Below are positions 25,331 to 33,575 of a stretch of DNA of 46,290 bases, one piece after another. The notes under the pieces were generated by a model. That model was not told where the DNA came from. It made no database searches and saw only the letters and a program-made list of their open reading frames with translations. The stretch's first letter is position 1, and every line of letters starts with the position of its first letter. The DNA comes from Methylobacter sp. (lineage in GTDB: Bacteria; Pseudomonadota; Gammaproteobacteria; Methylococcales; Methylomonadaceae). The translations under genes and the position numbers were made by a program. Location of the stretch: contig JAURVK010000174.1 in NCBI GenBank assembly GCA_030655535.1, positions 1 through 46,290 on the forward strand. Direction: 5' to 3'.

Positions 25331-25933
25331 ATGCAGCACAAACCGGCAATAACCCGTGTAAAAATCCACGATATTATTCAAGCGCGTTGGAGTCCCAGAG
25401 CCTTTGACCCTGACAAACGGGTGAGTCATGACGATTTGCTGTCACTGCTGGAAGCCGCCCACTGGGCTCCGTCTTGCTTTAATGACCAGCCTTGGCGTTT
25501 TGTGGTCTGCGATAAAGCCACCGATGAAACCGGCTGGCAGCATGCGTTTTCAATCCTGGCTGAAAAAAACAGGCGATGGGCCAAGAATGCGCCGGTGCTG
25601 ATGCTTGCCGTCGCCATGGACAGTTTCAATCATAACGGCCAAGCCAATCGCTGGGCGATGTACGACACCGGCGCCGCCAGCGTCAGCATGTGCTTTCAGG
25701 CTACTGCGCTAGGCTTGTGCGTGCATCAAATGGGCGGCTTCGATGCTGAAAAAGCCCGCGAGGTTTTTAAGCTTCCGGGCGATTGCAGGCCGATGGCGAT
25801 GATGGCCGTCGGCTATCAGGCCGAGGTGGATGTGCTGGATGATGACTTTAAGGAAGCCGAGTTAGCCGCTCGTTCCAGGGCCGCGCTGAATGAACGGTTT
25901 TATGCGGGGCAATGGGGCAGGGGGATTGAATGA
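25331..25933 (+). CDS. nitroreductase family protein
   Basis: A 200-residue flavin (FMN) oxidoreductase of the nitroreductase superfamily. The N-terminal IIQARWSPRAFDPDKRVS supplies the usual Arg-Ser-x-Arg FMN contact. It continues with LLEAAHWAPSCFNDQPWRFV, YDTGAASVSMCFQATALGLC and HQMGGFDAEKAREVFKLP, then MAVGYQ near the C-terminus. Members reduce nitroaromatics, quinones or enones with NAD(P)H; the physiological substrate here is unknown. The ATG at 25331 follows AAGGATG. It is monocistronic. Family confidence is high, function is generic. Confidence 0.88.
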   Translation: MQHKPAITRVKIHDIIQARWSPRAFDPDKRVSHDDLLSLLEAAHWAPSCFNDQPWRFVVCDKATDETGWQHAFSILAEKNRRWAKNAPVLMLAVAMDSFNHNGQANRWAMYDTGAASVSMCFQATALGLCVHQMGGFDAEKAREVFKLPGDCRPMAMMAVGYQAEVDVLDDDFKEAELAARSRAALNERFYAGQWGRGIE

Positions 25934-25966
25934 TTTTTTGTAATTACTCAGGCCTTATTAAATCAT

Positions 25967-26013
25967 AAAGCCGGCTTTGGACTCCAGAAAGCGTGGATGC
26001 CGGAGTTCAAAGC
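25967..26013. repeat. AAAGCCGGCTTTGGACTCCA repeat pair
   Basis: AAAGCCGGCTTTGGACTCCA (25967-25986) and GGAGTTCAAAGCTAGCTTTG (26002-26021) are inverted relatives and form a long imperfect hairpin in the gap between the nitroreductase and RRM genes. It is the same family as 23473-23507. Confidence 0.55.
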
Positions 26014-26123
26014 TAGCTTTGAACCTTAGCGCTCTCATTACCGAATTGCATCAGGGCGTTGAACCAGCCAAGTTTGTTAAGAAGCTGTATACTTTATACA
26101 ATTTACACTAACACGGTAATCCG

Positions 26124-26360
26124 ATGAAACTACTGATACGCAATCTCGCCCGTACCACCACAGAAGAACAGCTTCGCGCTATGTTCGCGGCTCACGGCAC
26201 CGTGCAGTCCTGCACACTGGTCATCGACAAAGACACCGGTAAATCCAAGGGTTTCGGCTTTGTCGAAATGCCAAAACAGGGCGAGGCCAAGGCGGCGATA
26301 AGTGTCCTCAATGGCAAGGATGTGGCCGGTAACAAGATACGCGTTAAAAAGAGCGAATAG
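26124..26360 (+). CDS. small RNA-binding protein with one RRM domain
   Basis: A 78-residue single RNA-recognition-motif protein of the kind found in many proteobacteria and cyanobacteria. RNP2 is KLLIRNLA (2-9) and RNP1 is KGFGFVEM (46-53), each keeping the aromatic RNA-stacking positions expected (Phe47 and Phe49 region). The beta-alpha-beta-beta-alpha-beta layout fills the whole chain, with a basic end KIRVKKSE. It likely binds single-stranded RNA; cold-regulated cyanobacterial homologues are known, but no regulation is visible here. Monocistronic, ATG at 26124. Confidence 0.92.
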   Translation: MKLLIRNLARTTTEEQLRAMFAAHGTVQSCTLVIDKDTGKSKGFGFVEMPKQGEAKAAISVLNGKDVAGNKIRVKKSE

Positions 26361-26389
26361 GGCGGCGAGACTTATTACAATACATGACG

Positions 26390-27022
26390 CTAGTTGCGGT
26401 TTAACGCAGCGGCGGCATCCTGCTCGTTACCGGCCAGATGTGCGTCGCGGGACGGCAATACGTCTGCGACAACTTCCAGACGTTTCCAGGCCGGTGCCGG
26501 CGTTTCGCCATGTTGTTTGGGCACGAATGCGGACCCTTCGACCAGGGTCATTTTGTGGATATAACGCGGACAGTTGGGAAACATTTCCCGCAGTTTTACC
26601 CGCAACACCATTTGCGCTTCCGGCCAGTGAGTCATTAAAGGATCATCGTCCTGTATGAAGGCGCTGCCGTTTAAGCGAAGACGCGCTTGCCGCTGAAAGT
26701 CGACGAACAACAAGCTGACATGCTCGTTAACCAATACGTTACCGGCCGATAGATACATGCCGCTGCCGTCGTAGATTGGAAAAGCCAGCGTGCGTTCATC
26801 GATAACCTTGACTAGTCCGACGCTGCCGCCTTTGTAAGAACAGTTAGGGCGGCCTTCTCTATCGACGGTGGCAAAAAAAAACATGTTCTGCTCTTCGATA
26901 AATACCCGGTCTTCCGGGCTGATCTGATCATTGACTATCGCTTCGACCAGACGGTCGGCCATGGGGCGCGTCTCGAAGCGGTCTTGCAGTTGCCGGTTAC
27001 CTTCATGGAAAAATTCACTCAT
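26390..27022 (-). CDS. pyridoxamine 5'-phosphate oxidase-fold flavoprotein
   Basis: A 210-residue protein of the PNPOx-like FMN-binding split-barrel superfamily. The barrel covers about residues 40-150: FIEEQNMFFFATVDREGRPN, then CSYKGGSVGLVKVIDERTLA, the YDGSGMYLSAGNVLVNEHVS stretch and VSLLFVDFQRQARLRLNGSA. C-terminal residues are CPRYIHKMTLVEGSAFVP and a hydrophilic tail. This arrangement matches the bacterial group annotated only as pyridoxamine 5'-phosphate oxidase family. It lacks the PdxH C-terminal signature, so it is not the vitamin B6 enzyme. Substrate unknown. ATG at 27022. Confidence 0.85.
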   Translation of the reverse strand: MSEFFHEGNRQLQDRFETRPMADRLVEAIVNDQISPEDRVFIEEQNMFFFATVDREGRPNCSYKGGSVGLVKVIDERTLAFPIYDGSGMYLSAGNVLVNEHVSLLFVDFQRQARLRLNGSAFIQDDDPLMTHWPEAQMVLRVKLREMFPNCPRYIHKMTLVEGSAFVPKQHGETPAPAWKRLEVVADVLPSRDAHLAGNEQDAAAALNRN

Positions 27023-27080
27023 TGCTGCTCTCCTGGGCGTTGCTGGTTGGTAAAGAGGTGTCGGGAATATCGATTAAGTT

Positions 27081-27542
27081 GTGCTCGATAAGAATGATGG
27101 CAGCCTGCTTGGCTTGTCCTGTGATCAGGGTTATATTGATTTTGCCTTAATGGCGTTGTTCTGCCTAGCGTTTTATACCGTTAAAGCGTCGCTATCCGTT
27201 AGCTCCTGCCGGCTGGTGGTGATCGGGGCTATCGGCAACTTAGGCGGTTTGATGGTGACAGTGATGATTTATAGCAAAAAATACCCAAAAAATAAAACGG
27301 CGTGTGACAGCGGCGGCGAGCTATGCGACACTTGCCTTGTGTCAGCTGGCAACGTTATTTTTATGGGTAGTGAGTTTACAGTGTCATTTGCAGACAAAAT
27401 GAGCTTTGTTCAGGTTGCTGTGGTGATGTTCTTATTGACTGAAGAAATGCTTTATACCGGGATTGATACAGCAAAATACCGCAAAATATTTGCCGTATTT
27501 TTGTTTGCATCAGGCCTCTTGTTAATTATGAAATCATTATAA
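27081..27542 (+). CDS. small uncharacterised membrane protein
   Basis: Up to 153 residues from a GTG at 27081; ATG 27150 (Met24) is an alternative that begins in the first membrane segment. No ribosome site clearly decides. Hydrophobic segments are near 20-34 (FALMALFCLAFYTVK), 45-63 (LVVIGAIGNLGGLMVTVMIY) and 131-150 (IFAVFLFASGLLLIM), with a Cys-containing loop CDSGGELCDTCLVSAG between. I do not recognise the family. The DUF502 gene follows 14 nt later, so co-transcription is likely. Confidence is moderate because the start is unclear. Confidence 0.5.
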   Translation: MLDKNDGSLLGLSCDQGYIDFALMALFCLAFYTVKASLSVSSCRLVVIGAIGNLGGLMVTVMIYSKKYPKNKTACDSGGELCDTCLVSAGNVIFMGSEFTVSFADKMSFVQVAVVMFLLTEEMLYTGIDTAKYRKIFAVFLFASGLLLIMKSL

Positions 27543-27556
27543 AATTGGAGAGAGAA

Positions 27557-28147
27557 ATGAAAGAGTGGGTTAAAAAGCTGTTGAATTATTTCCTGATCGG
27601 TATTCTTGCCGTTATTCCTATTGTTATTGTTTTACAAATTATGATTTTTGTAAAAGACCGGGTTTCCGATTTGCTTCAATTGGTTTACGGTTATGCGGAT
27701 AGTTATTTTTATACCAGCTTGGTGTTCGCGGTCAGTTTTATTATTTTGGTGTACATTGGTCACAAATTAGCCCGAGAAGGCCGTTCTTGGGTTATTGCCG
27801 CGTTTGATCATGTTATTGACAGAATTCCATTAATGAACACGGTTTATCGGGTACTTAAAAAAGTGATCAATATGTTTTCGACCCATGATCAGTCTATCGC
27901 CAAGGAAGTGGTTTATGTCGAATACCCAAAAGAAGGCATTTGGGTGCCTGCGTATGTTACCAACAGGCTGGGTGACAAGTATGTGTTATTTGTTCCTACG
28001 TCGCCTAATCCGACATCCGGTTTTACGGTAATTGCCGATAAATCAAAAATAGTTAAATCGGCAATGAATATCGAAGAGGCCAGCAGTTTTGTGATCAGTG
28101 TTGGTGTTGATTACGGTAAGGCTTCGGAAATGAGCCAATTACCCTGA
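27557..28147 (+). CDS. DUF502 family membrane protein
   Basis: A 196-residue inner-membrane protein of the DUF502 family, whose biochemical role is unknown. ATG 27557 is preceded by TTGGAGAGAGAA, an excellent ribosome site. TM1 is at about 8-28 (YFLIGILAVIPIVIVLQIMI) and TM2 at about 52-70 (TSLVFAVSFIILVYIGHKLA). The conserved cytoplasmic domain then has DHVIDRIPLMNTVYRVLKKV, the family hallmark, and VLFVPTSPNPTSGFTVI. Length is typical (about 200). It sits between two unrecognised genes, the second encoding a coiled coil, which might be functional partners. Confidence 0.86.
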   Translation: MKEWVKKLLNYFLIGILAVIPIVIVLQIMIFVKDRVSDLLQLVYGYADSYFYTSLVFAVSFIILVYIGHKLAREGRSWVIAAFDHVIDRIPLMNTVYRVLKKVINMFSTHDQSIAKEVVYVEYPKEGIWVPAYVTNRLGDKYVLFVPTSPNPTSGFTVIADKSKIVKSAMNIEEASSFVISVGVDYGKASEMSQLP

Positions 28148-28569
28148 GTCTGATTCCTGGTATTTTAAGTGCCGATAGAGCATGAGGAAACGTAGATGAA
28201 ATAGATAAGTAGAGTGGCAGCGTCTTGATGCTGGTTTCAAGTACCGGTTGCGGCGGCGTAACAGCGCCAGCAAGTAGAGCAGGAAACGAAATGATCCGGG
28301 AAAGTGCATGACCCGTCGTGCACGCCTTCACCGCTTAACGTTAATCCCTTCCTTTGGCGCACGCGGCATGTCCTATGCCAAGAAACATGCACAATACAGT
28401 TAAGCAATGCTGCTTTATGCCAAAGCAAATAACAAAATCCCCGTGTTTTTAGTTGCAACCTGTCGGGTTGATTCGATTGACTTTACGGCGCTTGTTTGTT
28501 ATCAATGACCCTGCTTATTAGCAAAAAATAATAATAAATATAATAATTACTTAAGAGGAGGGGACGGGC
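28148..28569. other. 422-bp region without a recognisable gene
   Basis: No credible open frame. A small inverted repeat GTGCATGACCCGTCGTGCAC occurs near 28303-28322. A 73-codon frame on the minus strand (28237-28458) is Cys/Trp-rich with no start signal and is not believed. The last 20 bases supply a strong AGGAGGGG ribosome site for the coiled-coil gene. Confidence 0.4.
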
Positions 28570-29379
28570 ATGGTATCTGATAATGGCACCAAAACGGGCA
28601 AGTTGGCAAAACTAACTCAGCTGGAAGCGGAGGTAACTAAGCTTTCTGAGCAGGTGAAATCCAATAAGAAAACAATAATTTTACTGAAAAAATCGTTAAC
28701 TGAACGCGATTTAAAAATTCATGAATTAGAATCGAAATTGATATACGCTCAACAATCGCTGTTGAAAAAAGCGACTTTTACAATTCACCAGTGCAGGAAT
28801 CAAATTAAAAACGGAATTGACGAAAAAGTCATCAATCCGGTGTTATCGCAAATTCAGCAGCAGATTGAGGTTATTCAGGGTATCGTCTATGAAGCCAAAG
28901 ATCTCATCAACAAGAAAAAAGTGCTGATTCACGAAAACATTAATGCAACTTCAAATTTGGTTCATCAATGTCCTGATCAAGCGGTAAGGTATTTTGAAAG
29001 AACGGTTGTTGAACCGGCTAGATCATTGGTCACTGAAGTAGTTGGAATGGTCGATAGCAAGGTGAAAACCGGTCAGGATCTGGTCGTGCAAAAAATCATC
29101 TATCCGGGAAAGGTCTGGTACGACAGAATTGTTGATGTTGCGCAGGCACTACCGATGCAGAGTCAGGTCATTTTTCAAGTATGGCTGGCGGAGCCGGTCA
29201 TGCAGAAAATTGAGGCTTTACCCGTTATCGGAAAGGAACTGAGTGCCAGTGCAGATCTACTACTGAAAAGTTTGATGGGTCGGCTGAAATCCGGAGCGGA
29301 ACAGGGTTTGGCTCATACCGTCGACGCAATAAAAAAATCACCCTTTTGGGATGGAAAGCGCAACATAGAAGCGGCTTAA
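28570..29379 (+). CDS. uncharacterised coiled-coil protein
   Basis: A 269-residue protein without a signal peptide or membrane segment, not recognised by family. Residues about 10-65 form a strong heptad coiled coil (KLAKLTQLEAEVTKLSEQVK; KIHELESKLIYAQQSLL). The remainder is mostly amphipathic helix with apolipoprotein-like repeats (VINPVLSQIQQQIEVIQGIV; VDSKVKTGQDLVVQKIIYPG), suggesting binding to membrane, lipid or a polymer surface. A strong AGGAGGGG site precedes ATG 28570. The codon and base composition is AT-richer than the jet or clpB genes. It follows the DUF502 gene but 422 bp separate them. Confidence 0.7.
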   Translation: MVSDNGTKTGKLAKLTQLEAEVTKLSEQVKSNKKTIILLKKSLTERDLKIHELESKLIYAQQSLLKKATFTIHQCRNQIKNGIDEKVINPVLSQIQQQIEVIQGIVYEAKDLINKKKVLIHENINATSNLVHQCPDQAVRYFERTVVEPARSLVTEVVGMVDSKVKTGQDLVVQKIIYPGKVWYDRIVDVAQALPMQSQVIFQVWLAEPVMQKIEALPVIGKELSASADLLLKSLMGRLKSGAEQGLAHTVDAIKKSPFWDGKRNIEAA

Positions 29380-29423
29380 TAGCCGCCTGTTATTCAAGGA
29401 TGGCGGGCATTTGAAAAACGACG

Positions 29424-29444
29424 AGGCGACCGGTTCGGTCGCCT
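29424..29444. terminator. AGGCGACCG...CGGTCGCCT stem between convergent genes
   Basis: AGGCGACCG (29424-29432) and CGGTCGCCT (29436-29444) form a perfect 9-bp stem with a 3-nt loop, between the coiled-coil gene and oadB, which converge. It could terminate both. The arms match the GGCGACCGG/CCGGTCGCC cores of the palindrome at 30641-30702, so it may be a short member of that repeat family. Confidence 0.5.
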
Positions 29445-29489
29445 GTACTCATCACCGACGGTTTAAGTCGACGGCGATTGTTGCCGCGA

Positions 29490-30617
29490 TTACTTAACCA
29501 AACTCAATAAAATCCCCGCCGCCACTGCAGAGCCAATTACCCCGGCAACATTAGGTCCCATGGCATGCATCAACAGGAAGTTATGCGGGTTGCTTTCCAG
29601 CCCGATTTTGTTGACTACCCGCGCCGCCATCGGCACTGCAGAGACGCCGGCGGCACCGATCAGCGGATTAATCGGGGTGCTGCTGAATTTATTCATGATT
29701 TTCGCCATGATCACTCCTGAGGCTGTGCCGATGCTGAAAGCAATCGCTCCCAGGCCTAAGATGCCCAGCGTCTTGACTTGCAAAAAGGCTTCGGAGCTGA
29801 GCTTTGAACCTACCGCCAACCCTAAGAAAATAGTGACGATATTGATCAGTTCGTTTTGTGCGGTTTGACTCAAGCGTTCTACCACGCCACACGCGTTCAT
29901 CAGATTACCCAGTGCGAACATGCCGATTAAAGGTGCGGCTGACGGTAACAGCAAGGTACAAATAACCAGCAGCATTAACGGAAACACGATCTTTTCGGCC
30001 TTGCCCACTACCCGCAGTTGTTGCATCTCGATTTTACGTTCATCCTCAGTAGTTAAGGCGCGCATGATCGGCGGCTGTATCAGCGGCACTAAGGCCATGT
30101 AAGAGTAAGCCGCGACCGCAATGGCGCCCAACAAGTCGGGCGCCAGTTTCGAGGCGACATAAATAGCAGTCGGGCCGTCCGCGCCGCCGATAATGCCGAT
30201 TGCAGCGGCATCTTTTAAGGTGAATTCCAGTCCCGGTATGGCATTGAGCGCCAGCGCCCCCAGCAGTGAGGCAAAAATACCGAACTGCGCCGCAGCGCCC
30301 AGCAGCAAGGTTTTAGGGTTGGCCAGCATCGGGCCGAAATCGGTCATTGCGCCCACGCCCATAAATATCAGCAACGGAAACAGGCCGGTTTTAATGCCGA
30401 AATACAGGTAGTACAAAATACCGCCTTCTTCGGCGATACCGGCAATCGGGATGTTACTGAGTATTGCGCCAAAGCCTATCGGCAGTAACAGCAAGGGTTC
30501 AAAGCCTTTTTTGATAGCCAGAAACAGCAGTAAAAAGCCGATCAGCATCATGAACACCTGGCCGCCGGTAAAGTTGTATATACCTGTGCTATGCCAGAGT
30601 AAAATGAGATTTTCCAT
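29490..30617 (-). CDS. oadB: Na+-pumping decarboxylase beta subunit (OadB)
   Basis: OadB is the integral membrane subunit that takes carboxyl-biotin from OadA, decarboxylates it and exports Na+. The 375-residue chain has about ten TM segments, with the conserved [20 protein letters not shown] containing the key Asp for Na+ coupling. Also present are [20 protein letters not shown] near the N-terminus and [20 protein letters not shown] with the C-terminal conserved Asn/Ser. Length fits short-form OadB/GcdB (about 375). ATG at 30617. It lies 113 bp after oadA, with a palindrome in the gap. The complex acts in the cytoplasmic membrane. Confidence 0.93.
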   Translation of the reverse strand: MENLILLWHSTGIYNFTGGQVFMMLIGFLLLFLAIKKGFEPLLLLPIGFGAILSNIPIAGIAEEGGILYYLYFGIKTGLFPLLIFMGVGAMTDFGPMLANPKTLLLGAAAQFGIFASLLGALALNAIPGLEFTLKDAAAIGIIGGADGPTAIYVASKLAPDLLGAIAVAAYSYMALVPLIQPPIMRALTTEDERKIEMQQLRVVGKAEKIVFPLMLLVICTLLLPSAAPLIGMFALGNLMNACGVVERLSQTAQNELINIVTIFLGLAVGSKLSSEAFLQVKTLGILGLGAIAFSIGTASGVIMAKIMNKFSSTPINPLIGAAGVSAVPMAARVVNKIGLESNPHNFLLMHAMGPNVAGVIGSAVAAGILLSLVK

Positions 30618-30640
30618 GGGATGACCCTTTAATTAAATCA

Positions 30641-30702
30641 TGTAGGGGCGACCGGATGGGTCGCCCTTGTTCGGACACAGGCGACCGGCCGGTCGCCCCT
30701 AC
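30641..30702. repeat. GTAGGGGCGACCGG inverted repeat in the oadA-oadB gap
   Basis: TGTAGGGGCGACCGG (30641-30655) is inverted as CCGGTCGCCCCTAC (30689-30702), with two further partial arms between (GGGTCGCCC; GGCGACCGGCCGGTCGCC). It fills nearly the whole gap between oadA and oadB. It could reduce or tune read-through into oadB. Confidence 0.65.
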
Positions 30703-30730
30703 GGTTCTTTGCGCTCTTTGTGGCTGTTCT

Positions 30731-32545
30731 TTATAAGGAGATCAATACATCCCCGCCGGCAATGGCGCTGCCTTCTTTGACATAGATGGTGCTGACGATG
30801 CCGGTCGTTTTGGAGCGTACTTCGGTCTCCATTTTAATGGCTTCCATGATGACCACGACATCGCCTTCGGCAACGATGCTGCCCACATCGACCAGGATTT
30901 TCAGAATATTACCGGCCATCGGCGATTCAACTGTGGCACCGCTGCTGGCTATCAGTGCGGCATGGGGGGCGCTGGCGGTCGGTTGAATGCTCAAGGCGGT
31001 GTTGTTGGGGCCGACCATGACGCTGAAATTTCTGCCGTCGACATTAACCGTATAGGTTTCCGTTTGCGGCGGGGTGTTTGAATTGGCGGCGTTGGCGGAA
31101 TGTAGGGGCGAATTCATTCGCCCTGGACGGCTAAAGTCGCCCCCACATTCCGGCGCTGCTTCAAAAGCGGCCGGATTGCCCCGGTTAACCAGGAATTTCC
31201 AGCCGACTTGCGCAAACAAGCCGTTGATCAACGCGTCTTCTTCGATGTTGGCGGCGAGGGTTACGCCTTCGGCCCGGGCTTTTTCCCGGACTTCGGCAAT
31301 CAGTTTGTCCATTTCCGGTGCGATCAGATCGGCCGGACGACAGGTAATCGCTTGTGCGCCGTTCAGTACTTTGTCTTGCAAGGCTTTGTTGACCGGCGCG
31401 GGCGTAGCGCCGTATTCGCCTTTTAAAACGCCGGCGGTTTCTTTGGTAATGTTTTTGTAGCGTTCGCCGTTCATCACGTTGATCACGGCTTGGGTGCCGA
31501 CGATTTGCGAAGTCGGCGTGACCAGCGGGATAAAGCCCAAGTCTTCACGCACCCGGGGAATTTCCAGCATGACCTCGTCGAACTTGTCGGTAGCGCCTTG
31601 TTCTTTCAGCTGGCTTTCCATATTGGTCAGCATGCCGCCCGGTACTTGGGAAATCAGGATGCGACTATCGACACCTTTTAAGCTGCCTTCGTATTGCGCA
31701 TATTTTTTGCGAATATCCCGGAAATAGGTGGCGATATGTTCCAGCTCGACCAGATCCAGGCCGGTATCGCGTTCGGCGCCTTCCAGACTGGCGACGATGG
31801 TCTCGGTGGGGCTGTGCCCGTAAGTCATGCTCAACGATGAAATGGCGGTATCGACGTTGTCCGCGCCTGCTTCGACGGCCTTGATAATGCTGGCGACACT
31901 CAAGCCGGTGGTTGCATGGCAATGCAAATGGATGGGTATATTAGTGCTGGATTTCAACCGGCTGACCAGTTCAAAGGCGTCGTAAGGTTTGAGCAGTCCC
32001 GCCATGTCTTTGATACAAATGGAATGCGCGCCCATGTCTTCGATCTGTTTGCCCAGATTCACCCATAAGTCCATGGTGTGTACAGGACTGGTGGTGTAGG
32101 AGATGGCGCCTTGCGCATGGGCGTCGGTACGGAGTGCGGCTTTGACCGCATGCTCGATGTTGCGCATGTCGTTCATCGCATCGAAGATGCGAAACACATC
32201 GATACCGTTGATGACGCAGCGCTCGACGAACTTGTCCACCACATCGTCGGCGTAATGCCGGTAGCCCAAGATATTCTGGCCGCGGAACAGCATTTGCTGG
32301 GGCGTGTTAGGCATGGCGGCTTTCAGCAGACGCAGCCTTTCCCAGGGATCTTCGCCCAGATAACGGATACAGGCATCAAAAGTAGCGCCGCCCCAGGATT
32401 CAATAGACCAGTAACCAATCCGGTCGAGTTTTTCGCAAATAGGCAGCATATCTTCGATGCGCAACCGGGTTGCTAAAATAGATTGATGAGCATCACGCAG
32501 AACGACTTCGGTGATGCCTAAGGGCTGCTTTATATCGGTGGACAT
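30731..32545 (-). CDS. oadA: oxaloacetate decarboxylase alpha subunit (biotin-containing)
   Basis: OadA transfers the carboxyl of oxaloacetate to biotin. The 604-residue chain has the carboxyltransferase TIM barrel (about 5-280: [65 protein letters not shown]), the PYC_OADA post-barrel domain (about 290-455) and a C-terminal biotinyl domain with [12 protein letters not shown], biotin site Lys571. Metal ligands His-x-His sit in HLHCH. The linker residues about 465-483 are encoded by a GTAGGGGCGA palindrome (31097-31151) and look foreign. Conserved sequence resumes after, so function is probably kept. It is expected in complex with OadB and OadG. Confidence 0.93.
   Translation of the reverse strand: MSTDIKQPLGITEVVLRDAHQSILATRLRIEDMLPICEKLDRIGYWSIESWGGATFDACIRYLGEDPWERLRLLKAAMPNTPQQMLFRGQNILGYRHYADDVVDKFVERCVINGIDVFRIFDAMNDMRNIEHAVKAALRTDAHAQGAISYTTSPVHTMDLWVNLGKQIEDMGAHSICIKDMAGLLKPYDAFELVSRLKSSTNIPIHLHCHATTGLSVASIIKAVEAGADNVDTAISSLSMTYGHSPTETIVASLEGAERDTGLDLVELEHIATYFRDIRKKYAQYEGSLKGVDSRILISQVPGGMLTNMESQLKEQGATDKFDEVMLEIPRVREDLGFIPLVTPTSQIVGTQAVINVMNGERYKNITKETAGVLKGEYGATPAPVNKALQDKVLNGAQAITCRPADLIAPEMDKLIAEVREKARAEGVTLAANIEEDALINGLFAQVGWKFLVNRGNPAAFEAAPECGGDFSRPGRMNSPLHSANAANSNTPPQTETYTVNVDGRNFSVMVGPNNTALSIQPTASAPHAALIASSGATVESPMAGNILKILVDVGSIVAEGDVVVIMEAIKMETEVRSKTTGIVSTIYVKEGSAIAGGDVLISL
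31097..31151. repeat. GTAGGGGCGA palindrome inside oadA
   Basis: GGAATGTAGGGGCGA (31097-31111) is inverted with one mismatch as TCGCCCCCACATTCC (31137-31151). The 55-bp unit lies in the oadA linker before the biotinyl domain and is read through without a stop. It belongs to the family at 3609, 4469, 30641 and 33089. Confidence 0.72.
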
Positions 32546-32597
32546 GCTTGTTGTTTCTCCTGAAACCTTGATTTGTAATTATTTGGCAGTTCGAAAA

Positions 32598-32714
32598 AAT
32601 AGAACGCTGATGACGCAGATGAATATGATTGACGCCGATAATTCGAAAAATCTTATTTAATCATAATAATCAGCGTCACCTAGAGGCGCTTACTTTTGGC
32701 ATCTGCGTTCTATT
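32598..32714. mobile_element. MITE-like inverted-repeat element, copy 2
   Basis: AATAGAACG (32598-32606) is inverted as CGTTCTATT (32706-32714), and CAGAT/ATCTG extends the pairing. The core GATAATTCGAAAAATCTTAT and AATAATCAGCGTCA match the core of the 68-bp element at 11963-12030. This copy is longer (117 bp) and more diverged. It lies in the oadG-oadA gap. Confidence 0.62.
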
Positions 32715-32740
32715 GCATTTAATCATTGACCTTGTGGTCG

Positions 32741-32974
32741 TTAGTTATGCTGTTTACGGTACTGGTGTACGGCGGCCGTTATCGCGGCAACAACGCTTTT
32801 ATCGATGTCGGTGCTAATGCCGGGTACCGCCCGCGATACCGGTATTTCCGGGAAATAGCGCTGTACCACGGCCGACATCAGGTTGATAGCGCCTACCAGC
32901 ATGGTCAAAAACAGGAACACGATGCCCATTCCGACAAACATTAATTCGATTCCGCTAGTCATTAGTTCTGTCAT
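32741..32974 (-). CDS. oadG: oxaloacetate decarboxylase gamma subunit (OadG)
   Basis: A 77-residue membrane anchor that holds OadA and OadB together. The N-terminus is one TM helix with the family pattern MTSGIELMFVGMGIVFLFLT followed by MLVGAINLMSAVV. The hydrophilic C-terminal part ends in DKSVVAAITAAVHQYRKQH, where the His-containing tail binds Zn2+ in the characterised enzyme. Length is typical (about 80). It is the first gene of the oadGAB unit, with a 195-bp gap to oadA that holds a small mobile element. Confidence 0.9.
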   Translation of the reverse strand: MTELMTSGIELMFVGMGIVFLFLTMLVGAINLMSAVVQRYFPEIPVSRAVPGISTDIDKSVVAAITAAVHQYRKQHN

Positions 32975-33088
32975 GGTTGATCACGTTTTTAAAATGTTTA
33001 ACTATTGCATTGTATCATAGGCAAAAATCATAACTAATCGATGTTTTTTCATGATGATAATTGGCAGGCAGTCTTTTGGTTATATGAT

Positions 33089-33146
33089 TGTGGGTGCGAA
33101 TTTATTCGCGCAGTGGGTTAAAAACGCGAATAAATTCGCGCCCACA
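33089..33146. repeat. 22-bp inverted repeat upstream of msrB
   Basis: TGTGGGTGCGAATTTATTCG then CG (33089-33110) is inverted with one mismatch at 33125-33146 (CGCGAATAAATTCGCGCCCA then CA). It is a member of the GTRGGGGCGAATTYATTCG family. It lies 30 bp before the msrB start and would put a strong hairpin near any promoter there. Confidence 0.7.
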
Positions 33147-33176
33147 TTATAAATGGTTGTTATTAGGAGTAAAAAT

Positions 33177-33575
33177 ATGACAGATAAAGAACGCGACGAA
33201 AATAAACAGTGGCATGACAAATTAACGCCCGAGCAATTTACTATTTGCCGCCTGAAAGCCACCGAGCCGCCGTTTACCGGCAAATACGCCGATTGTAAAA
33301 AAGACGGCATTTATCAGTGTATTTGCTGCGGCAATCCGTTATTCGATTCGGCGACTAAATATGATTCAGGTTCAGGTTGGCCGAGTTTTTGGGATGTATT
33401 GACCGAACACAGTGTGGCTGAACATGTCGACGCCAGTCATGGTATGCGCAGGGTTGAAGTGACTTGTCAGTCCTGCGATGGGCATTTAGGTCATGTGTTT
33501 GAAGACGGCCCGCAACCGACAGGTCTGCGTTACTGCATAAATTCTGCGGCCTTAGACTTGAAAGAAAGATTATGA
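33177..33575 (+). CDS. msrB: peptide methionine (R)-S-oxide reductase MsrB
   Basis: MsrB reduces the R epimer of methionine sulfoxide in proteins with thioredoxin. ATG 33177 (AGGAG site) gives 132 residues; a longer frame from 33153 adds only a non-homologous leader. Zinc-binding pairs are [13 protein letters not shown] and [19 protein letters not shown], with the family stretch [10 protein letters not shown]. The catalytic Cys is in [11 protein letters not shown]. Its TGA overlaps the start of apeB as ATGA, so the three-gene unit msrB-apeB-alkB-like is translationally coupled. Confidence 0.94.
   Translation: MTDKERDENKQWHDKLTPEQFTICRLKATEPPFTGKYADCKKDGIYQCICCGNPLFDSATKYDSGSGWPSFWDVLTEHSVAEHVDASHGMRRVEVTCQSCDGHLGHVFEDGPQPTGLRYCINSAALDLKERL

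Noticed and set aside
28237-28458. 73-codon minus-strand frame in the gap before the coiled-coil gene
   Set aside because: Many Cys and Trp, no start signal, no recognisable motif.
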